A stretch of 64,000 bases of DNA from Zygnema cylindricum. Taxonomy: Eukaryota; Streptophyta; Zygnematophyceae; Zygnematales; Zygnemataceae. The DNA lies in NCBI GenBank assembly GCA_037447655.1, contig JBBHKE010002782.1, positions 85,851 through 149,850 on the forward strand. Reading direction: 5' to 3'. A model generated the notes under the pieces. The model made no database searches and was not told the DNA's origin. It saw only the letters and a program-made list of their open reading frames with translations. Below, in pieces: positions 1 through 10,804 of the stretch. The first letter of the stretch is position 1. Every line of letters starts with the position of its first letter. A program made the translations under genes and the position numbers.

Positions 1-297
1 CACCGCGAATCGTAATTAGTAGTGTTAACTTATCGCCATAACACCGATTTTGATAGTTATCTGTTATCGAACGGTCTGAGGTCCCGATATATCGGTCAAA
101 GACCAACAAATTCCATATCGGCGATAACTTAAAAAAATATAGTATGCATACAATAGTACTATATAATATAATATATTATATTATTGGCTTAACATAGCGT
201 GGTATGCCACGTGTAAGAATTTGTTCCTTCCGCTTTTTAACTAAAATTCATTACAGATAGCGCGGCATATAAACATTGACAAATTGAAAATAATACT
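1..297. other. Left flank with TATCGG-type repeat
   Basis: AT-rich flank outside the nested stack. Bases 1-20 are the reverse complement of the end of the inverted-repeat element near 47020-47042 (TAATTACGATTCGCGGTG). Bases 30-130 hold a diverged version of the TATCGG/CCGATA-rich sequence seen at 45900-46075 and 48520-48690. No coding potential was seen. The last four bases (TACT, 294-297) are the left target duplication of element E1. Confidence 0.6.
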
Positions 298-577
298 TGT
301 CGAGCGTGCCTGATTAATCGTGAGGGAAGGGCCCACAGCCCGGAGTCGTCGCCATTGGAGTCTTACAAATAAACCTCGAATGCTGATGCTTCCGAAAATG
401 ATGCTCATGCACACTGCTACCCGCATCCCTCCCAGATATATGCCTGCAAAATAAGAGAGATGCTTGAACAAGGAATAGGGATGAGTGCAGGGGGAAGGCG
501 AAAGTTATCCCCTCCCCCTTCCTCCCCCCCCCCCCCTGGCCGGTGAAAGGGATTTAATCTGGCTGATATCCCAATTT
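298..577 (-). repeat. E1 terminal block B (3' end)
   Basis: This 280-bp block follows the polypurine stretch (GAGTGGGG on the minus strand, just above 577) and ends CTCGACA at the target duplication. It matches 31907-32190 and 35134-35422 in E2. E1 has no copy of block A after it, unlike E2. Confidence 0.75.
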
Positions 578-585
578 CCCCACTC

Positions 586-1107
586 TTAGTCAACCTTGAC
601 TAAGATATAAAAAGAATTACCCGCTCCATTTGCAGTTCCCACAAACCAGGTGCGGAAGTGCAAACGGTGTGGCTCCCAAGAGGAGGGGAGACAAGCTAAA
701 TGCCAACACTGACCACAGTGATTGCAACCCAATAGGTCGTGCAGCTGGGAGGACTGATTGCAAGCTGATGAACACGAAGGAGGATCGACAAAGTAAGTTA
801 AGTGGAAAGTGGGTTCGTCTTCTAATCCGCGAAGATGGCAGGGGGCCACATTGATCTGATTCTCTTTAATTCGTCGACCATCTTTCCCCTCCAATGTAAG
901 AACCCCTTTGTTGGAAACCTCAACCACTTTTAAAATTACTCTTTCGGCAGGAATATCCAGCGTGTCCTTCTTCTGTTGCATCCGATATACAAAGTCCCTC
1001 GGCATAAATCGTCGATGCCAAGGCACATAATTACCGCTCTGGCGTTGGGAATACCACAAGTGATCGCGGTGGTGAGCTGCCTGCAAATTGCCCATGGCGA
1101 GAGGCAT
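586..1107 (-). pseudogene. E1 integrase C-terminus with PHD-like zinc finger
   Basis: This is the last part of the E1 polyprotein. After an SH3-like integrase tail (around VILKVVEVSNKGVLTLEG) comes a Cys-rich module: SCSSAC at plus positions 765-782, then CNHCGQCWHLAC at 691-727, then a Trp followed by a CGNC pair at 632-643. The spacing C-x2-C-x4-H-x2-C, then a Trp shortly before the final C-x2-C, is that of a PHD finger. Here the final CGNC is out of frame by one base, and the E2 copy (31676-31890) also has it in a shifted frame. PHD fingers usually read histone H3 tails. A role in targeting integration is inference. Chromoviruses carry a chromodomain in this position. Confidence 0.65.
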
Positions 1108-1584
1108 CTATCGGTGGAATATCTTCGCTCTGTCAGCGATCTGTTTTTCGACTGTCCCCTTGTCATCCATCTCCGGTAGGACCACCGCTTGGGCCGATGC
1201 ATCTCCGGGCAAGATAGGATGCCGTCGAAATAGAATGAAATAAGGGCTATAGGAGTGGAGAGAAGTCTGCGTGCTAAATTTGTAACCCATAGCAATCCAA
1301 GGCACTTTTCTGTCCCACTCCCCCAAATCTTCTTCCACGACATATTTTCGTAGTGACCGCTTCACTATCTGTACGCACCTTTCGACCAAACCGTCAGCTT
1401 GAGGATGGTCACGGCTTGTCAGCAAATGGTCGACCAGGCATTTTTCGAAGAGGTTGGAAAATTCTCCGTCTAATTCGGAGCCTTGGTCGGTTAGAACTTC
1501 TGTAGGCGCTCCGAATTGGGCTAAAACCCTTTGCAAAAAGGCAGCTGCAATTGCTAGGGAATCCTTCCGGGGCAAAACCACCAA
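1108..1584 (-). pseudogene. E1 integrase catalytic core (DDE)
   Basis: The integrase core shows LAQFGAPTEVLTDQGSE (second catalytic Asp) and TSRDHPQADGLVERC, a normal Ty3/gypsy block carrying the catalytic Glu. The first Asp lies in the upstream fragment (SLDLLGPLP). The frame closes at 1108 and continues in another frame downstream, so the chain is interrupted. Together with 1606-2427 and 586-1107 it makes one integrase. No tyrosine recombinase was seen, so despite the odd termini this is a DDE-integrase element. Confidence 0.8.
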
Positions 1585-1605
1585 CTCGATCCACTTCGAA
1601 AAATG

Positions 1606-2427
1606 TTACATCATGACCAACACGAAGCGGTTCCCCCGCCTGCTGGTCGGAAGAGGTCCCAAAAGATCCAACGACCACCGATAAAACATCCCTCGGATAG
1701 GAAGCGAATGTAGCTCAGTCCCGCCCTTCTTGTCAAAAGCTGCCTTAACTCGATCGCATGAGGAGCAAGTCTGCACAATTCGGTTGACTTGGGTCCGCAA
1801 CCAATGCCACCAATAAGAGCCCGTAACCAGGGAAGTGGTCCACTTCTGCCCAAAGTGTCTACATTGCCGATGGAGATTGGAAATCAGAGTTTCCCGGTCA
1901 GAGGGGGGAGGAACCACTTTCCTCGTACCGTCTGACCATTTCCGAAAGAGAACGCCTCTGTCCTTATCATACGCAGCCATCCGCGTCTTCACTCGTGATA
2001 ATGGAACTCTAGTCAAGTGGGGAAAGAGGTGACCCTTGCTGGATAGATTTGAGAGCATCGGGGTCGTTCCAGATGTCCTTCCATACGGCCCCGATTTGCG
2101 CCTTCCCCTCCACGTCGGCTGAGAAAGTTGACGGTTCTCCCCCAGATTGTGGAAGCCAGATGAAAACGGAGGATGCTTCAATGATTCTGAACTGATTTCA
2201 GGGTCCTCATCATGCCGAGCCCCGGTAGAATCTATGGTGGAAGGATCAGGATTTTGGCTAAGTCCGTTGGCATTCCCATTGATTTCCCCTGCCCAATGAA
2301 CAATGTCTAAATCATATTCCTGTTGGATAAGAATACATCTGGCGAGTTTGCCGGTTAACTTACTATTTTCCATGATCCATTTCAGAGGCTGGTGATCCGT
2401 AATCAAGGTGAAATGGACTCCGTACAA
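1606..2427 (-). pseudogene. E1 RNase H C-terminal part and integrase zinc-binding domain
   Basis: The fragment opens with FTLITDHQPLKWIM, the C-terminal block of the Ty3/gypsy RNase H, followed by DIVHWAGEINGNANGLS (family form HRAGxxHxNADxLSR). It then carries the integrase HHCC finger: His pair around LHRQCRHFG and the CSSC pair. It ends in the start of the integrase core (FYRWSLDLLGPLP). Substitutions such as NANG for NADG show decay. It follows the RNase H N-terminal fragment at 2535-2726 after a frame break. Confidence 0.75.
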
Positions 2428-2534
2428 ATAAGGACGGAAATGCTGGATGAACCATACCGCTGCGAGTCACTCTCCGTGGTAACTGCTATAATTCCCTTCT
2501 GCTCGTTGTTGCTCCGACTGGCGTAGGCCACCAC

Positions 2535-2726
2535 TTATTCAGCTCCGGCATCATCGACTTGAGCTAGAACCGCTCCTAATCCGAACCTGCTCCAATCGGT
2601 ATAAAGGAGGAAAGGTCTGTGGTGATCAGGCATTCGGAGCACGGGGTGCTGTTTTAGAGCATCCTTCAAGAATTGGAAGGAAATCTGTTGTTCTTCGGCC
2701 CACTGCCACTCTTGGTCCTTCCGCAA
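2535..2726 (-). pseudogene. E1 RNase H N-terminal fragment
   Basis: It contains FLKDALKQHPVLRMPDHHRPF and FLLYTDWSRFGLGAVLAQVDDAG, the start of the gypsy RNase H with its first catalytic Asp (TDWS) intact. In the sister copy E2 this Asp is changed to Asn (TNWS, 29583-30008). The frame is broken on both sides. Confidence 0.75.
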
Positions 2727-2781
2727 TAGCTGGTTAAGGGGCTAGGCGTGACTACAACTCGAGGAAAAAATAGATAGTGAT

Positions 2782-4197
2782 TCAAAGAAAGGTCTTGGTC
2801 GAGATGTCCTGTGGTGGGGGAAGAGCGTCAAAGGCGGCCACCTTGACCATGTGGGGACCCAATGTCCCGAGAGTCACCTCATGTTCGAGGTAAATGATAA
2901 TCTGTACCCCAAAAATGCCTTTGCGCGGGTGACATTTCAAGCCCACTACTTGGAGTGCCCGCAGAACGATCCGGATATGCTCCAGGTGTTCCTCAAAAGT
3001 CTGGGAGAATATAATAACGTCATGAATATAGCACAGGGCACAATTGATTCCTCGGAGCGCTTCGTCCATTACCCGTTGGAATTTCTCCAGTGCATTCTTA
3101 AGCTCGAAGGGCATGTAAATCCATTGATAAAGTCTTGAACCAACCCAAAATGCAGTTCTCTCCTGGTGCTTTAGTTCTATAGCAATCTGGTGGAAACCAT
3201 TCTTCATGTCCAGAGTGGAATATATAGTGGCACCAACAAGAGAGTCCAATATCTCTTCCGGAGTCGGCATTGGATACCGATCAAAGATGGTGGCTGTGTT
3301 CAACATGCGATAATCTCTGCACATCCGGAAATCTACAGTTTTCCCGAACGAGTCCTTCTTGGGAGGGAGGACTGTTGGGGAAGCGAACTTATGAAGTCCG
3401 GTACTTTCTTGAACTAATCCGGCTTCAACCAACGTATGGACTTTTGCTGTGATGAATTCCTTTTCCTTCAAACTCAGAGGATACTGCTTCTGCGAAAAAG
3501 TAGCCGTCTCGTCGATCAAATCGATCCGGAAAGGTGTTCTTTTATAAATAGCGACATCTGTTTTTGACCATGAGAAAGCCTGTTTGTTTTTGGCCAATTG
3601 TTCACAGTGTCGTGCCTTCTGTTGAGGGTCCAACTGCTCCCCCAGGGTCCAATCCATTTTCTCCGGCTCAACGGCTGCCCAAGCTTCTGGCGGTCTTCCC
3701 CAGAGGTTAATGTCGAATTCCAATCCTACCGGTGGATCTGCCCCTACCTCTCCGGCTAGGACACTACTGCTGACAACTTCCGCTAAGCTGTCGCCATCTG
3801 AGCCGCCGTCCCCCCCCACTAGGAAAACTTGCGGCGGTAAACTGTGAATTTTTGTTTTTCTTCTCCTTCCTCTCCCCCCCTCAAGGTGCAAAGTTGCCTG
3901 CGTCGCTAACAACTGAGGAGCTTGAAGGTAAATAGCCGTTGATTCCGGGGACATTAGACTGGAAAAGGCAAGTGCATGCTTGAGTACCCATGTGACCGAG
4001 TTCAAATCCATACTTTGCCCTATAAGGCTGCACCTTTGAAGGTTTGATATTCCTGGTGCTACCGTGGTACCTTTCTGGAATCCCATTGCTTCTTCCCGTT
4101 CGGCAATTGTCGGGGTTGTCCATAGCCCTGCCTTGCTGTCAAAAATAATTCTTGCCCGTCCTTTACGATATGCGTGACTTTTTGGAAAAGAGACCAA
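2782..4197 (-). pseudogene. E1 methyltransferase C-terminus fused to reverse transcriptase
   Basis: This is the longest open stretch in E1 (471 codons). Its N-terminal part carries the last methyltransferase motifs: PTIAEREEAMGF (motif IX-like, 4078-4123) and RCSLIGQSMDLNSVTWVL (motif X-like, about 3983-4034). A linker of about 150 residues follows, then a Ty3/gypsy RT with FRMCRDYRMLN, TPEEILDSL and STLDMKNGFHQI. The catalytic YxDD box reads YIHD (3019-3030), so the first active-site Asp is lost. The E2 copy keeps YIDD. The direct fusion of MTase and RT in one frame shows that both were made as one polyprotein. Confidence 0.8.
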
Positions 4198-4221
4198 GGT
4201 AGGGAGAGCTTTCCTTAAGAA

Positions 4222-5130
4222 TCACGGTATGTTGCACCGAAAGAAAGGGGGGCGGTCGCGTTGAGTCACAAGGGTGGCTATTCTACCTTCACCAAGTATT
4301 TGCTGAACATAATTTTTCGGGTCGGGGATTTCCTTTTCCAACAGTCGCCGGAGGACAAGAAGCGGGATCATATTGGTCCAATATACCTTGACTCTGTGTC
4401 CTCGGGATCCCATCTGTGCGGCGTCAAAAACTAAGGGAGTCATTAAAATCCGGGTTACGTGATCCCAGCTGTCTACCACTTGTTTCCATTTATCATCTCC
4501 CGGGTGGACATTTTCCAGCACGTACCCCACCGGTTTTTCCTGGAGCTGTTGAAGCCACGAGATTAATTCGATCAACCGGAAAAAGGTTCCACTTCTGCGG
4601 TCTTGATGCCCTTTTCCTTGTATTGCTAGGGAGTATCCCTGACACGGCCAGCCTGCCAACACCAAATCCACTCTTCCCAAACTGGCCAGGTGTGTCTCCA
4701 TGATGTTTTCTACATTATGGGGAAGTCTACGGTGAGCTTTGGAGAAGGCTGATAGTGGAAGCAGTTGAGGATATAGGTGATGAAGTTGTTGGAGGCGATG
4801 TTCGCTGACAGCCCGCGCCTCGGGTGATATTTCCACGGTTGTGTATGACTACACCAGATATCCTGTTTTTGAAACCGCTTCCGAATCAGAACTAATTCTC
4901 GAAAATAACGATAAAATACGCAGTCCAGACTTGGGAACTGCCAAAGACACCACTTGTCAATTGTATTCCTCATTACTGGTCTTGGGGTTGGAAGCATTAG
5001 ACTGTGGTGTAGAGACGACTTCCTTCAATGATAAGGCTGTAAATGCTTTATCCACTCCCCACCGGAGTTTTGCTACCTGCAATAATCTATTCTTATATTA
5101 TTTTCTCCACCGCTTGGAAATTGGGAATTG
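4222..5130 (-). pseudogene. E1 cytosine-5 DNA methyltransferase domain (Dnmt3-like), catalytic part
   Basis: Motifs of a C5-cytosine methyltransferase are visible in order. Motif I is ILSLFSRISSD (about 4884-4920; E2 has FSGI). Motif IV is WPCQGYS with the catalytic Cys (4630-4650). Motif VI is the ENV triplet (4507-4515). Motif VIII is HRVKVYWTN (4374-4402). Motifs IX-X follow in the next fragment. The block VFDAAQMGSRGHRVKVYWTN resembles the DAxxVSAAHRARYFWGN region of Dnmt3, while the PCQ box is typical of most other C5 MTases. The domain lies between protease and RT, in frame with both apart from single stops: TAG in VESYT (E1 only), TGA before VVSLAVP, TAA further upstream, and TGA at 4222. 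No AdoMet or target-recognition specificity can be read from sequence alone. Confidence 0.85.
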
Positions 5131-5133
5131 CTA
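5125..5133 (-). promoter_or_regulatory. Possible readthrough stop: UAG-CAA-UUC between protease and methyltransferase
   Basis: The protease frame ends in TAG followed by CAATTC, and the methyltransferase lies downstream in the same frame. E2 has the identical stop and following six bases (27334-27342). The TMV-type leaky signal is UAG-CAR-YYA, so this differs only in the last base. Function is inferred. Confidence 0.55.
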
Positions 5134-5718
5134 GATTACTTTGGCGATTTCTATAGAACTGCCAAACAGTTCCGTCGGAGATGATGTTGTGTTTTCCGGG
5201 TAGCCACCAGACACTGTGTTATTTGTTTTTCCTCGGTTCCATAAACCCAAAGGAACCACCACTTTAGTTCCTTCCGGATTTTTAGGGTCCCGGAAGGTAC
5301 ATTGTTCTTTCCACACGCTCAAACTCATATTGAGCCAGGTCCAAGTGGCCATTCCCAACAGAATTTTGAATTGAATCCCTTCCACCACCAAGAAGGGAAG
5401 CTCAATTTTCACCCTTTGGCCTCCGTCATCAGAAAACTCGATTTCCATGGCATTGATTATTCCATGGACTGGTTGACTGCCGCTGCTTACGGTGCTTAAG
5501 CAAATGTTGCTTAGGCATATTTTGGGCCGGAGTTCCTCGAGCATTTTCTGCAAAGCGGAGGTGGTAATGAGGTTAGGGTGGGCTCCGGTGTCGACCACAA
5601 CGTCGTGATATCCCTCGTATCCGTTAAGCTTGAAATTCCCTGCTTGGTTCAGTATAAGAGCCACTGATAATGCTTTGTAGTCCCTATCCACTTTAGGGGT
5701 TTTACGATCGGTTGACAA
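5131..5718 (-). pseudogene. E1 retropepsin-type protease
   Basis: It shows VVVDTGAHPNLITTSALQ, the DTGA active site of an aspartic protease, and later FLVVEGIQFKILLGMATW, matching the second conserved block (ILG). The reading frame is open for 195 codons, from VDRDYKALS to the TAG at 5131. The acidic linker at 5702-6229 overlaps its N-terminus in another frame, so a frameshift lies between gag and protease, as in many gypsy elements. E2 shows a similar shift, so it may be original. Confidence 0.8.
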
Positions 5719-6913
5719 AAATACTGCAGTTGGCAGAGTGGTCCTGCCTACCCCCCCCCTTTCCAGAGTGGATCTCCTCTCCCAATGCCTGAATGAGGAT
5801 TTCTTCGGGCAAGTTGTGGGAGGATGCCAGAGTCTTCACGTGGGTGAGGGCATAGGGCATGAGGTGCCGGACTAGCATGACAACTCGTTTGGAGGATGGA
5901 AGTGTCGCTTTCGGTGAAGATGAGGTCGAGTCTGGTTCTTGCAGATCCGGATCTGGTCCTTCAGTCTCACTCTCGGAGTCAAAATCTGGGATTAGAGGGG
6001 TTTGGGGAGTGTCGTTCTCCGGTTGTTCTGCCATATATTTCTCAAACCAATCCTGATTGTCCTTTTTTCTCTCGTTCCAATGACTCCTTCTTTGCTGCTC
6101 TTTCTCGGTCTGGTAATTTTCAAAACCAGGAGGCAATTTAGGTTTGGGAGGAAGAGATGGTGGCTGATTGGGCTTGATTCCTAAGTCGATGTCGGTGTTC
6201 AGCATTATTGCCCGGGGAGTAAATGACAAAGGCCTTGTAGTTTTCTGGTTGTGATCCCTCTAACCCATTTTCTGCCTGTCTTGTCTTTGCATCGAGGTGG
6301 AATGGCAGAGTTGGCGGCGGTTGTCTCCCACCCCAACATTCCAAGCTTGGGACAAGAAGGTTTGGGCATGGTGGGCATTTGGGGGTTCCAAATCCCAGCC
6401 CAATAAGTCGTCATCGTTGGCACCTGCTGTGCCTTGAAGCTCAAGCTCCGCGAGCTTCTGTAACAACTCATGTTTATGCTTTTGGAGTCGTTCTGCTGCT
6501 GTGAGAGGAGCAGGCTGGGAAGAAGAGCCCAAGCGGAGGGCAGCCAACTCTGGAGCCATTGCAGCCAGCAGTTAACTCTGCTTTTGTATGATGATCCCCG
6601 GCGTAAGCTTAGCCAGAGCAACCGGGGTTCGCTCAAGTCTCTCGGCCGTGGGCATAAATTGGCGCCCACACGGGTTAAGAAGTTGGAGTGGGAGAGGGTT
6701 AACGACTGTTTCTCCTTCTCCCGTAAACAAAGCAAACTGCATCATTTCCTTGGGTACTCCATTTTTCCGGAAATATTGCCCTTCTTTGTGCCCCAGAAAT
6801 CCACAAGCTTCGCACTTGGAACCCTCGGTGGTATATTTACTCCGGATCTTGTTGGAAAATTGGGCGTCATCAAACTTTGAAAGTTTGATTTGCCGCAAAT
6901 GAGATTGGGACAT
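5702..6913 (-). pseudogene. E1 gag C-terminal part: second CCHC knuckle and acidic linker
   Basis: This is a set of fragments in shifting frames (6572-6913, 6260-6559, 5702-6229). The first holds a CCHC-type knuckle, CEACGFLGHKEGQYF, in which the last Cys has become Tyr (E2 keeps CKACGFLGHKEGQCF). The rest is a Gln/Ala-rich helix (LAALRLGSSSQPAPL) and a Pro/acidic linker (PPSLPPKPKLPPGFENYQ ... SESETEGPDPD) leading to the protease. It probably gave nucleocapsid and spacer peptides. Confidence 0.65.
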
Positions 6914-7018
6914 TTTAGAGGTTTCGCTCCATAGAATGGGACGGTAAGTATCCTTGGTTACTGGTGTCTTGTCCTCTCCCCTCCCTTCGTTGAGCTTTTT
7001 TTGCTGTTACAAGGTCCT

Positions 7019-7558
7019 TTATGCACGTTTTTTCTCCCATTTCTTAAGTTTCAAAGCCAGCTCTGATTTAGGTTTCCATGTGTAGTGCTTCCACCCATGA
7101 CCCGATTGCTGACAAATCATGCAATTATAGAGAAATACTCGCTCATCTGCTCCCATAGCTGGCTCTGACCCGCTCTCAGCCGCTTGGTTCCCCTTAGGCT
7201 TCCGCAAAGCTTGAAGTTCAGCTTGTTCCTCTTCATTCAAGGAGGTCTCCCCGACGAATCCTGCAAAATTTGCTCGGGCTTTGCAGGTCACGACCTTCTC
7301 CCTTGCCTCACTATGGACAAAGTGGTCATATAATTTCATCGCCACCAGTGAGATTTCCTCGGCGGAGGGATTGATGTCCTGAATTGCTCCGGCAATCCAA
7401 TTATCTAGAGCTGTTTGCCCTGTCGGTCCGAATGAATTACATACAGCGATAAAATATTTAGTTGCCATTGTGGGAAGGTCAATCATGGACAATTTGTTTT
7501 CTGACAAAGGCTTGAAAGTCGGTTGAAGAGAGTCTTGGGAGTCTTGTTCTTCAAGCAT
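7019..7558 (-). pseudogene. E1 gag capsid region with first CCHC knuckle
   Basis: The helical capsid-like segment (ATKYFIAVCNSFGPTGQTALDNW, LVAMKLYDHFVHSEAREKV) is followed by YNCMICQQSGHGWKHYTW. That is a CCHC knuckle whose final Cys is replaced by Tyr. The matching E2 region (25126-25980) keeps all four ligands (CLNCQQPGHGWKHC). The frame runs uninterrupted for 180 codons and closes at 7019. Confidence 0.7.
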
Positions 7559-7689
7559 CGGAATTCCGTGAATTCCTTGATGGTTGACTCGTTCGTCTCT
7601 GTGTAAAGGAGTCTCCAGATGTTAAGCAGGGTGGTACAAGGATTGGGATTGGCGACCATGGGAGTCGCTGCATGGGATTCCTGGATTGC

Positions 7690-8274
7690 TTACAGCTGGT
7701 TAACATAGGCACGTCCTTGCGCTTGTAGTTTCATATCCTCTGTAAAGGTAACAGTCACAGAGGTCGCCTCTGCCGCGACCAAGTCAGCCTCCGCTTGCAA
7801 AACATCGGCATCAAAGGCTGGATCAGAGATTTTAATGTTAGGAGCCATCAAAAGAGGTTGACGCTCCTTGTAATCCGCCAACGCCCCTCGATACAGTTAA
7901 TTGACCATCATCGGGAAGAGGGTGATTTCGAAGTCATCCGAAATGGCCCCCCCCCGGTACTTGTTGATTTCAGATTGGCTGAAAGATTTCCACAACAACT
8001 CGAAATCTGAAAATGCAATTCCCGAGCTATCTCTTGTAAAGATCCAGATATCCCCCATCTCCTTTTCTTCCTCTGCAAAGTTTGTGAAATGGGAAGAGGA
8101 AGGCCCGGTGGGGCTGACAAACTGAGTTGGCGAGATGACTCTCGTATCCTCTTCCTCGGGATCGGAACCAAATCCTTCTCCGCTAGAAGGTGCAGCTCCC
8201 TGGGGTGTGGATCCCCCTTTCAGAGAGGAAGTCCTAGCGCAGGAGAGTATCGTGGGAGGGAGGATATTCCCCAC
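7690..8274 (-). pseudogene. E1 gag upstream part
   Basis: Two fragments (7897-8274 and 7690-7881) are separated by a single stop. The first is acidic (SDPEEEDTRVISPTQF) with a Phe/Trp-rich stretch (SDFELLWKSFSQSEI). The second is Ala/Glu-rich and reads into MKLQAQGRAYVNQL, which is also found at 24733 in E2. No known domain is recognised. It sits directly upstream of the capsid-like region and is part of the long E gag precursor. Confidence 0.55.
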
Positions 8275-8348
8275 TACTCCTCTATATCTAGGAGAGTATT
8301 CTTATTCCTTGATAACGTGAGCCACCGATGGGATGTGGAGATGAGGTC

Positions 8349-9311
8349 TGTTGTTCTATGACTACCGATACAGGTGGAGCTGCAACAATAGTGGTAGAAT
8401 TAGATATAACTTACACAGAAGCTAACCAAGAAACCAATCAAACACTGTTGTTTCACTCACTATAAAACCTGATCCACAAGTACAAATTACACCAAATTTA
8501 GCATAGAATATTACCAGCATACACACTGTAATTTCCCAAAATTACATCACAATTTAACCTGTAAACCATAAGATATGACATCTGCAAGTTTCACAAAAAC
8601 TGCATTCAGATTTGCATTATCTCAAAACTGGTTACCAAATATTTCTAAGTCCTAAACTTGTATACACTGAGTGTCTATCTACTGATCCTTTTGACCAATC
8701 AGATTGTAGTATCTGAAAAGTCATACTGTACTATAGTACGACAGAGTACCTAATGTATTTCCAAAGAATCCTGTTTCCCACTTACCTAATTTAAGCATTG
8801 TCACATTAAATTTAAATTCACTAAACTCCAGAAACCGTTTGTTCAGGTTTTCTTCATTTGGCGCGGTACAACAATGTTGCTGCTTAGTTAGCAGTAGTTA
8901 AACAAGTCCAACCGGCTGTGGTTAGTCTTGTACGAATATTTGGAGTGATTACGGAGTACTTCGTTATCTGTGGTCCACACTCAAATCGTAACCATTAGTT
9001 TAGTTCAAATCGACGTCTTGTATTTATTCTTCACACTTGTTTTCCCAGATGTCCGGTATTCCTTTTCGTCCGTCCGATGCGCCGGTTTGACTTCTTCCGA
9101 TGTGTTACATGTGTCAGATTTATTCCGCCTTTTCTGTATTGTCCCTCATACTGACGCGTGTCTATCATACCGTACACTACGCTCAAGAGTTACTCATCCA
9201 GTGTCACACTATACAAGGTAAGTATTATAACTTCAAAGACCCAAAAATATTCTAAGTTATAAACCTCCCCTCACAACCTTATCTACTGAGGATAAAGCTT
9301 TGAAACGAACA
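8349..9311 (-). repeat. Family-A LTR (3' end of the tandem)
   Basis: It is 963 bp and reads TGTTCG...CAACA on the minus strand. The polypurine tract CTTTAGGGGAG lies just upstream (above 9311). The distal end contains the family-A gag start region; here the start ATG has become ATA near 8405. It matches 36245-37026 closely. Confidence 0.75.
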
Positions 9312-9334
9312 CTCCCCTAAAGGTTTAGACTCAG

Positions 9335-10762
9335 CTATTCACTCAGACCAATAGCTTGTCTACAGAACTCTAATTTGGGTGGAAGCAGAGCTTTAGTAAG
9401 CATGTCTGCAACCATGTGTTCATCAGGCAAATAAGACAATTTTATGACTCTAGCAAGTACCTTCTCTCTGACAAAATGAAGTCTGACATTCATGTGCTTA
9501 CTCTTGAAGTGGTGGCTAGGATTAGAGGCGATTGCAATTGCTGCCTGGTTGTCACACCAGATCACCTGAGGACCAGTTTGCATGTATCCCAATTCCTACA
9601 AAAGTGCCTTCACCCATAGGAGTTTTTTGAGGGCAGAGCTTGTTGCCATATATTCCGATTCCATTGTTAACTGGGCTGTGACCTTTTGAAGTTTGCTGCT
9701 CCAACAACAAGTTCCATTTCCAATCTGCAAAACAAAACCTGTAGTAGATTTTCTGCTGGGCATGTCACCATAGCTACCATCGCTCCAAGTTTGCAGTTTT
9801 ACTTCTCCTCCTCCAAAAACAAGCTTGAGATTTCGAGTTCCTCCCAGGTATCTCAGAACTCTCTTTGCAGCCTCCCAGTCTGCCTTTTTCGGATTCTGCA
9901 GACTTCTACTTAAAGAGCCAACAGCAGCTGCAATGTCAGGCCTCGTGCAATTCATAAACTATATGAGGCTACCGACTACCTTTCTATATAGTTTTGATGC
10001 CATAAAGTCCTCCTCCCCTAACTCTAGGCTCTCACTGACTAGAATTCCTGAATCAGAGTCACTTCCCTCTATTTTCTGCCGGAATTCCATAGGAGTTACA
10101 CACCCTTTTACTTCCTTCATTTCAAATTTTTGAAGCATGGAACCTATGGCTTCCTTTTGAGTTAACATTATCTATCTCTTATTTATATCTCTCTCTACTT
10201 GTATCCCTAATATATATTTGGCTTCACCAAGATCCTTCATCTCAAATCTGGAGGTTAAAACTCACTTAATACGATTTATTTCATCCATAGATTTGCTAAT
10301 TAGTAGCAGATAATCTATATATACAACAATATAGAGTATTCCATCATTTCCTTGTAGAACATACACAAAGTGATTTGAACTTAGTCTTTTAAAGCGTAGT
10401 GCAGTTAGGAACTCATCCAACTTCAAGTTCCATTGTCTAGGGGCTTATTTCAGCCCATACAAGGATTTCAGCAGTTTACAGACTAGTCTTTCCTGTCCTG
10501 TCTCTTCGTACATTTCTGGTTGCTTCATATAGATAGTTTCTTAAAGCTCTCCAAGAAGAAAAGCAGTCTTAACATCCATTTGATGAACTTCCATATTTTC
10601 AATTGCAGCTAGACTTAACAGAATTCTGACAGTTGGAAACCTTACCACCGGAGAGAAGGTTTCCTCAAAATCAATTCCCTCCTTCTGATTGTAACCCTTT
10701 GCCACAAGTCTGGCTTTGTATCTCTCGATTGTTCCATCCGGATTTAACTTAACTTTGAACAC
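9335..10762 (-). pseudogene. A1 reverse transcriptase and RNase H (copia)
   Basis: Fragments at 10541-10762 ([21 protein letters not shown]), 9959-10168, 9596-9955 and 9335-9592 make up a Ty1/copia RT and RNase H. They include QTWSDGSYGDMPS, SKLQKVTAQLTMESEYMA and VIWCDNQAAIAIASNPSHH. The catalytic YVDD has become YIDY (near 10310-10322), which removes one Asp. Stops TAA at about 10446 (LK*APRQWN) and 10538 (GEL*ETIYM) are also present in A2 at the same sites. Confidence 0.8.
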
Positions 10763-10804
10763 CCATTTGCAGCCAATAGCTTTCCGGTCCGGAGGAAGAT
10801 CAAC

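Noticed and set aside
8430-8660. Possible separate gene or solo element next to E1 gag
   Set aside because: It aligns with 41190-41390 and 36245 onward and is simply the end of the family-A LTR.
10441-10446. Stop-codon reassignment (TAA as Gln) suggested by LK*APRQWN in A1 and A2
   Set aside because: Other shared TAA codons replace Glu and Leu, and families B, C and D use normal stops, so these are lesions.
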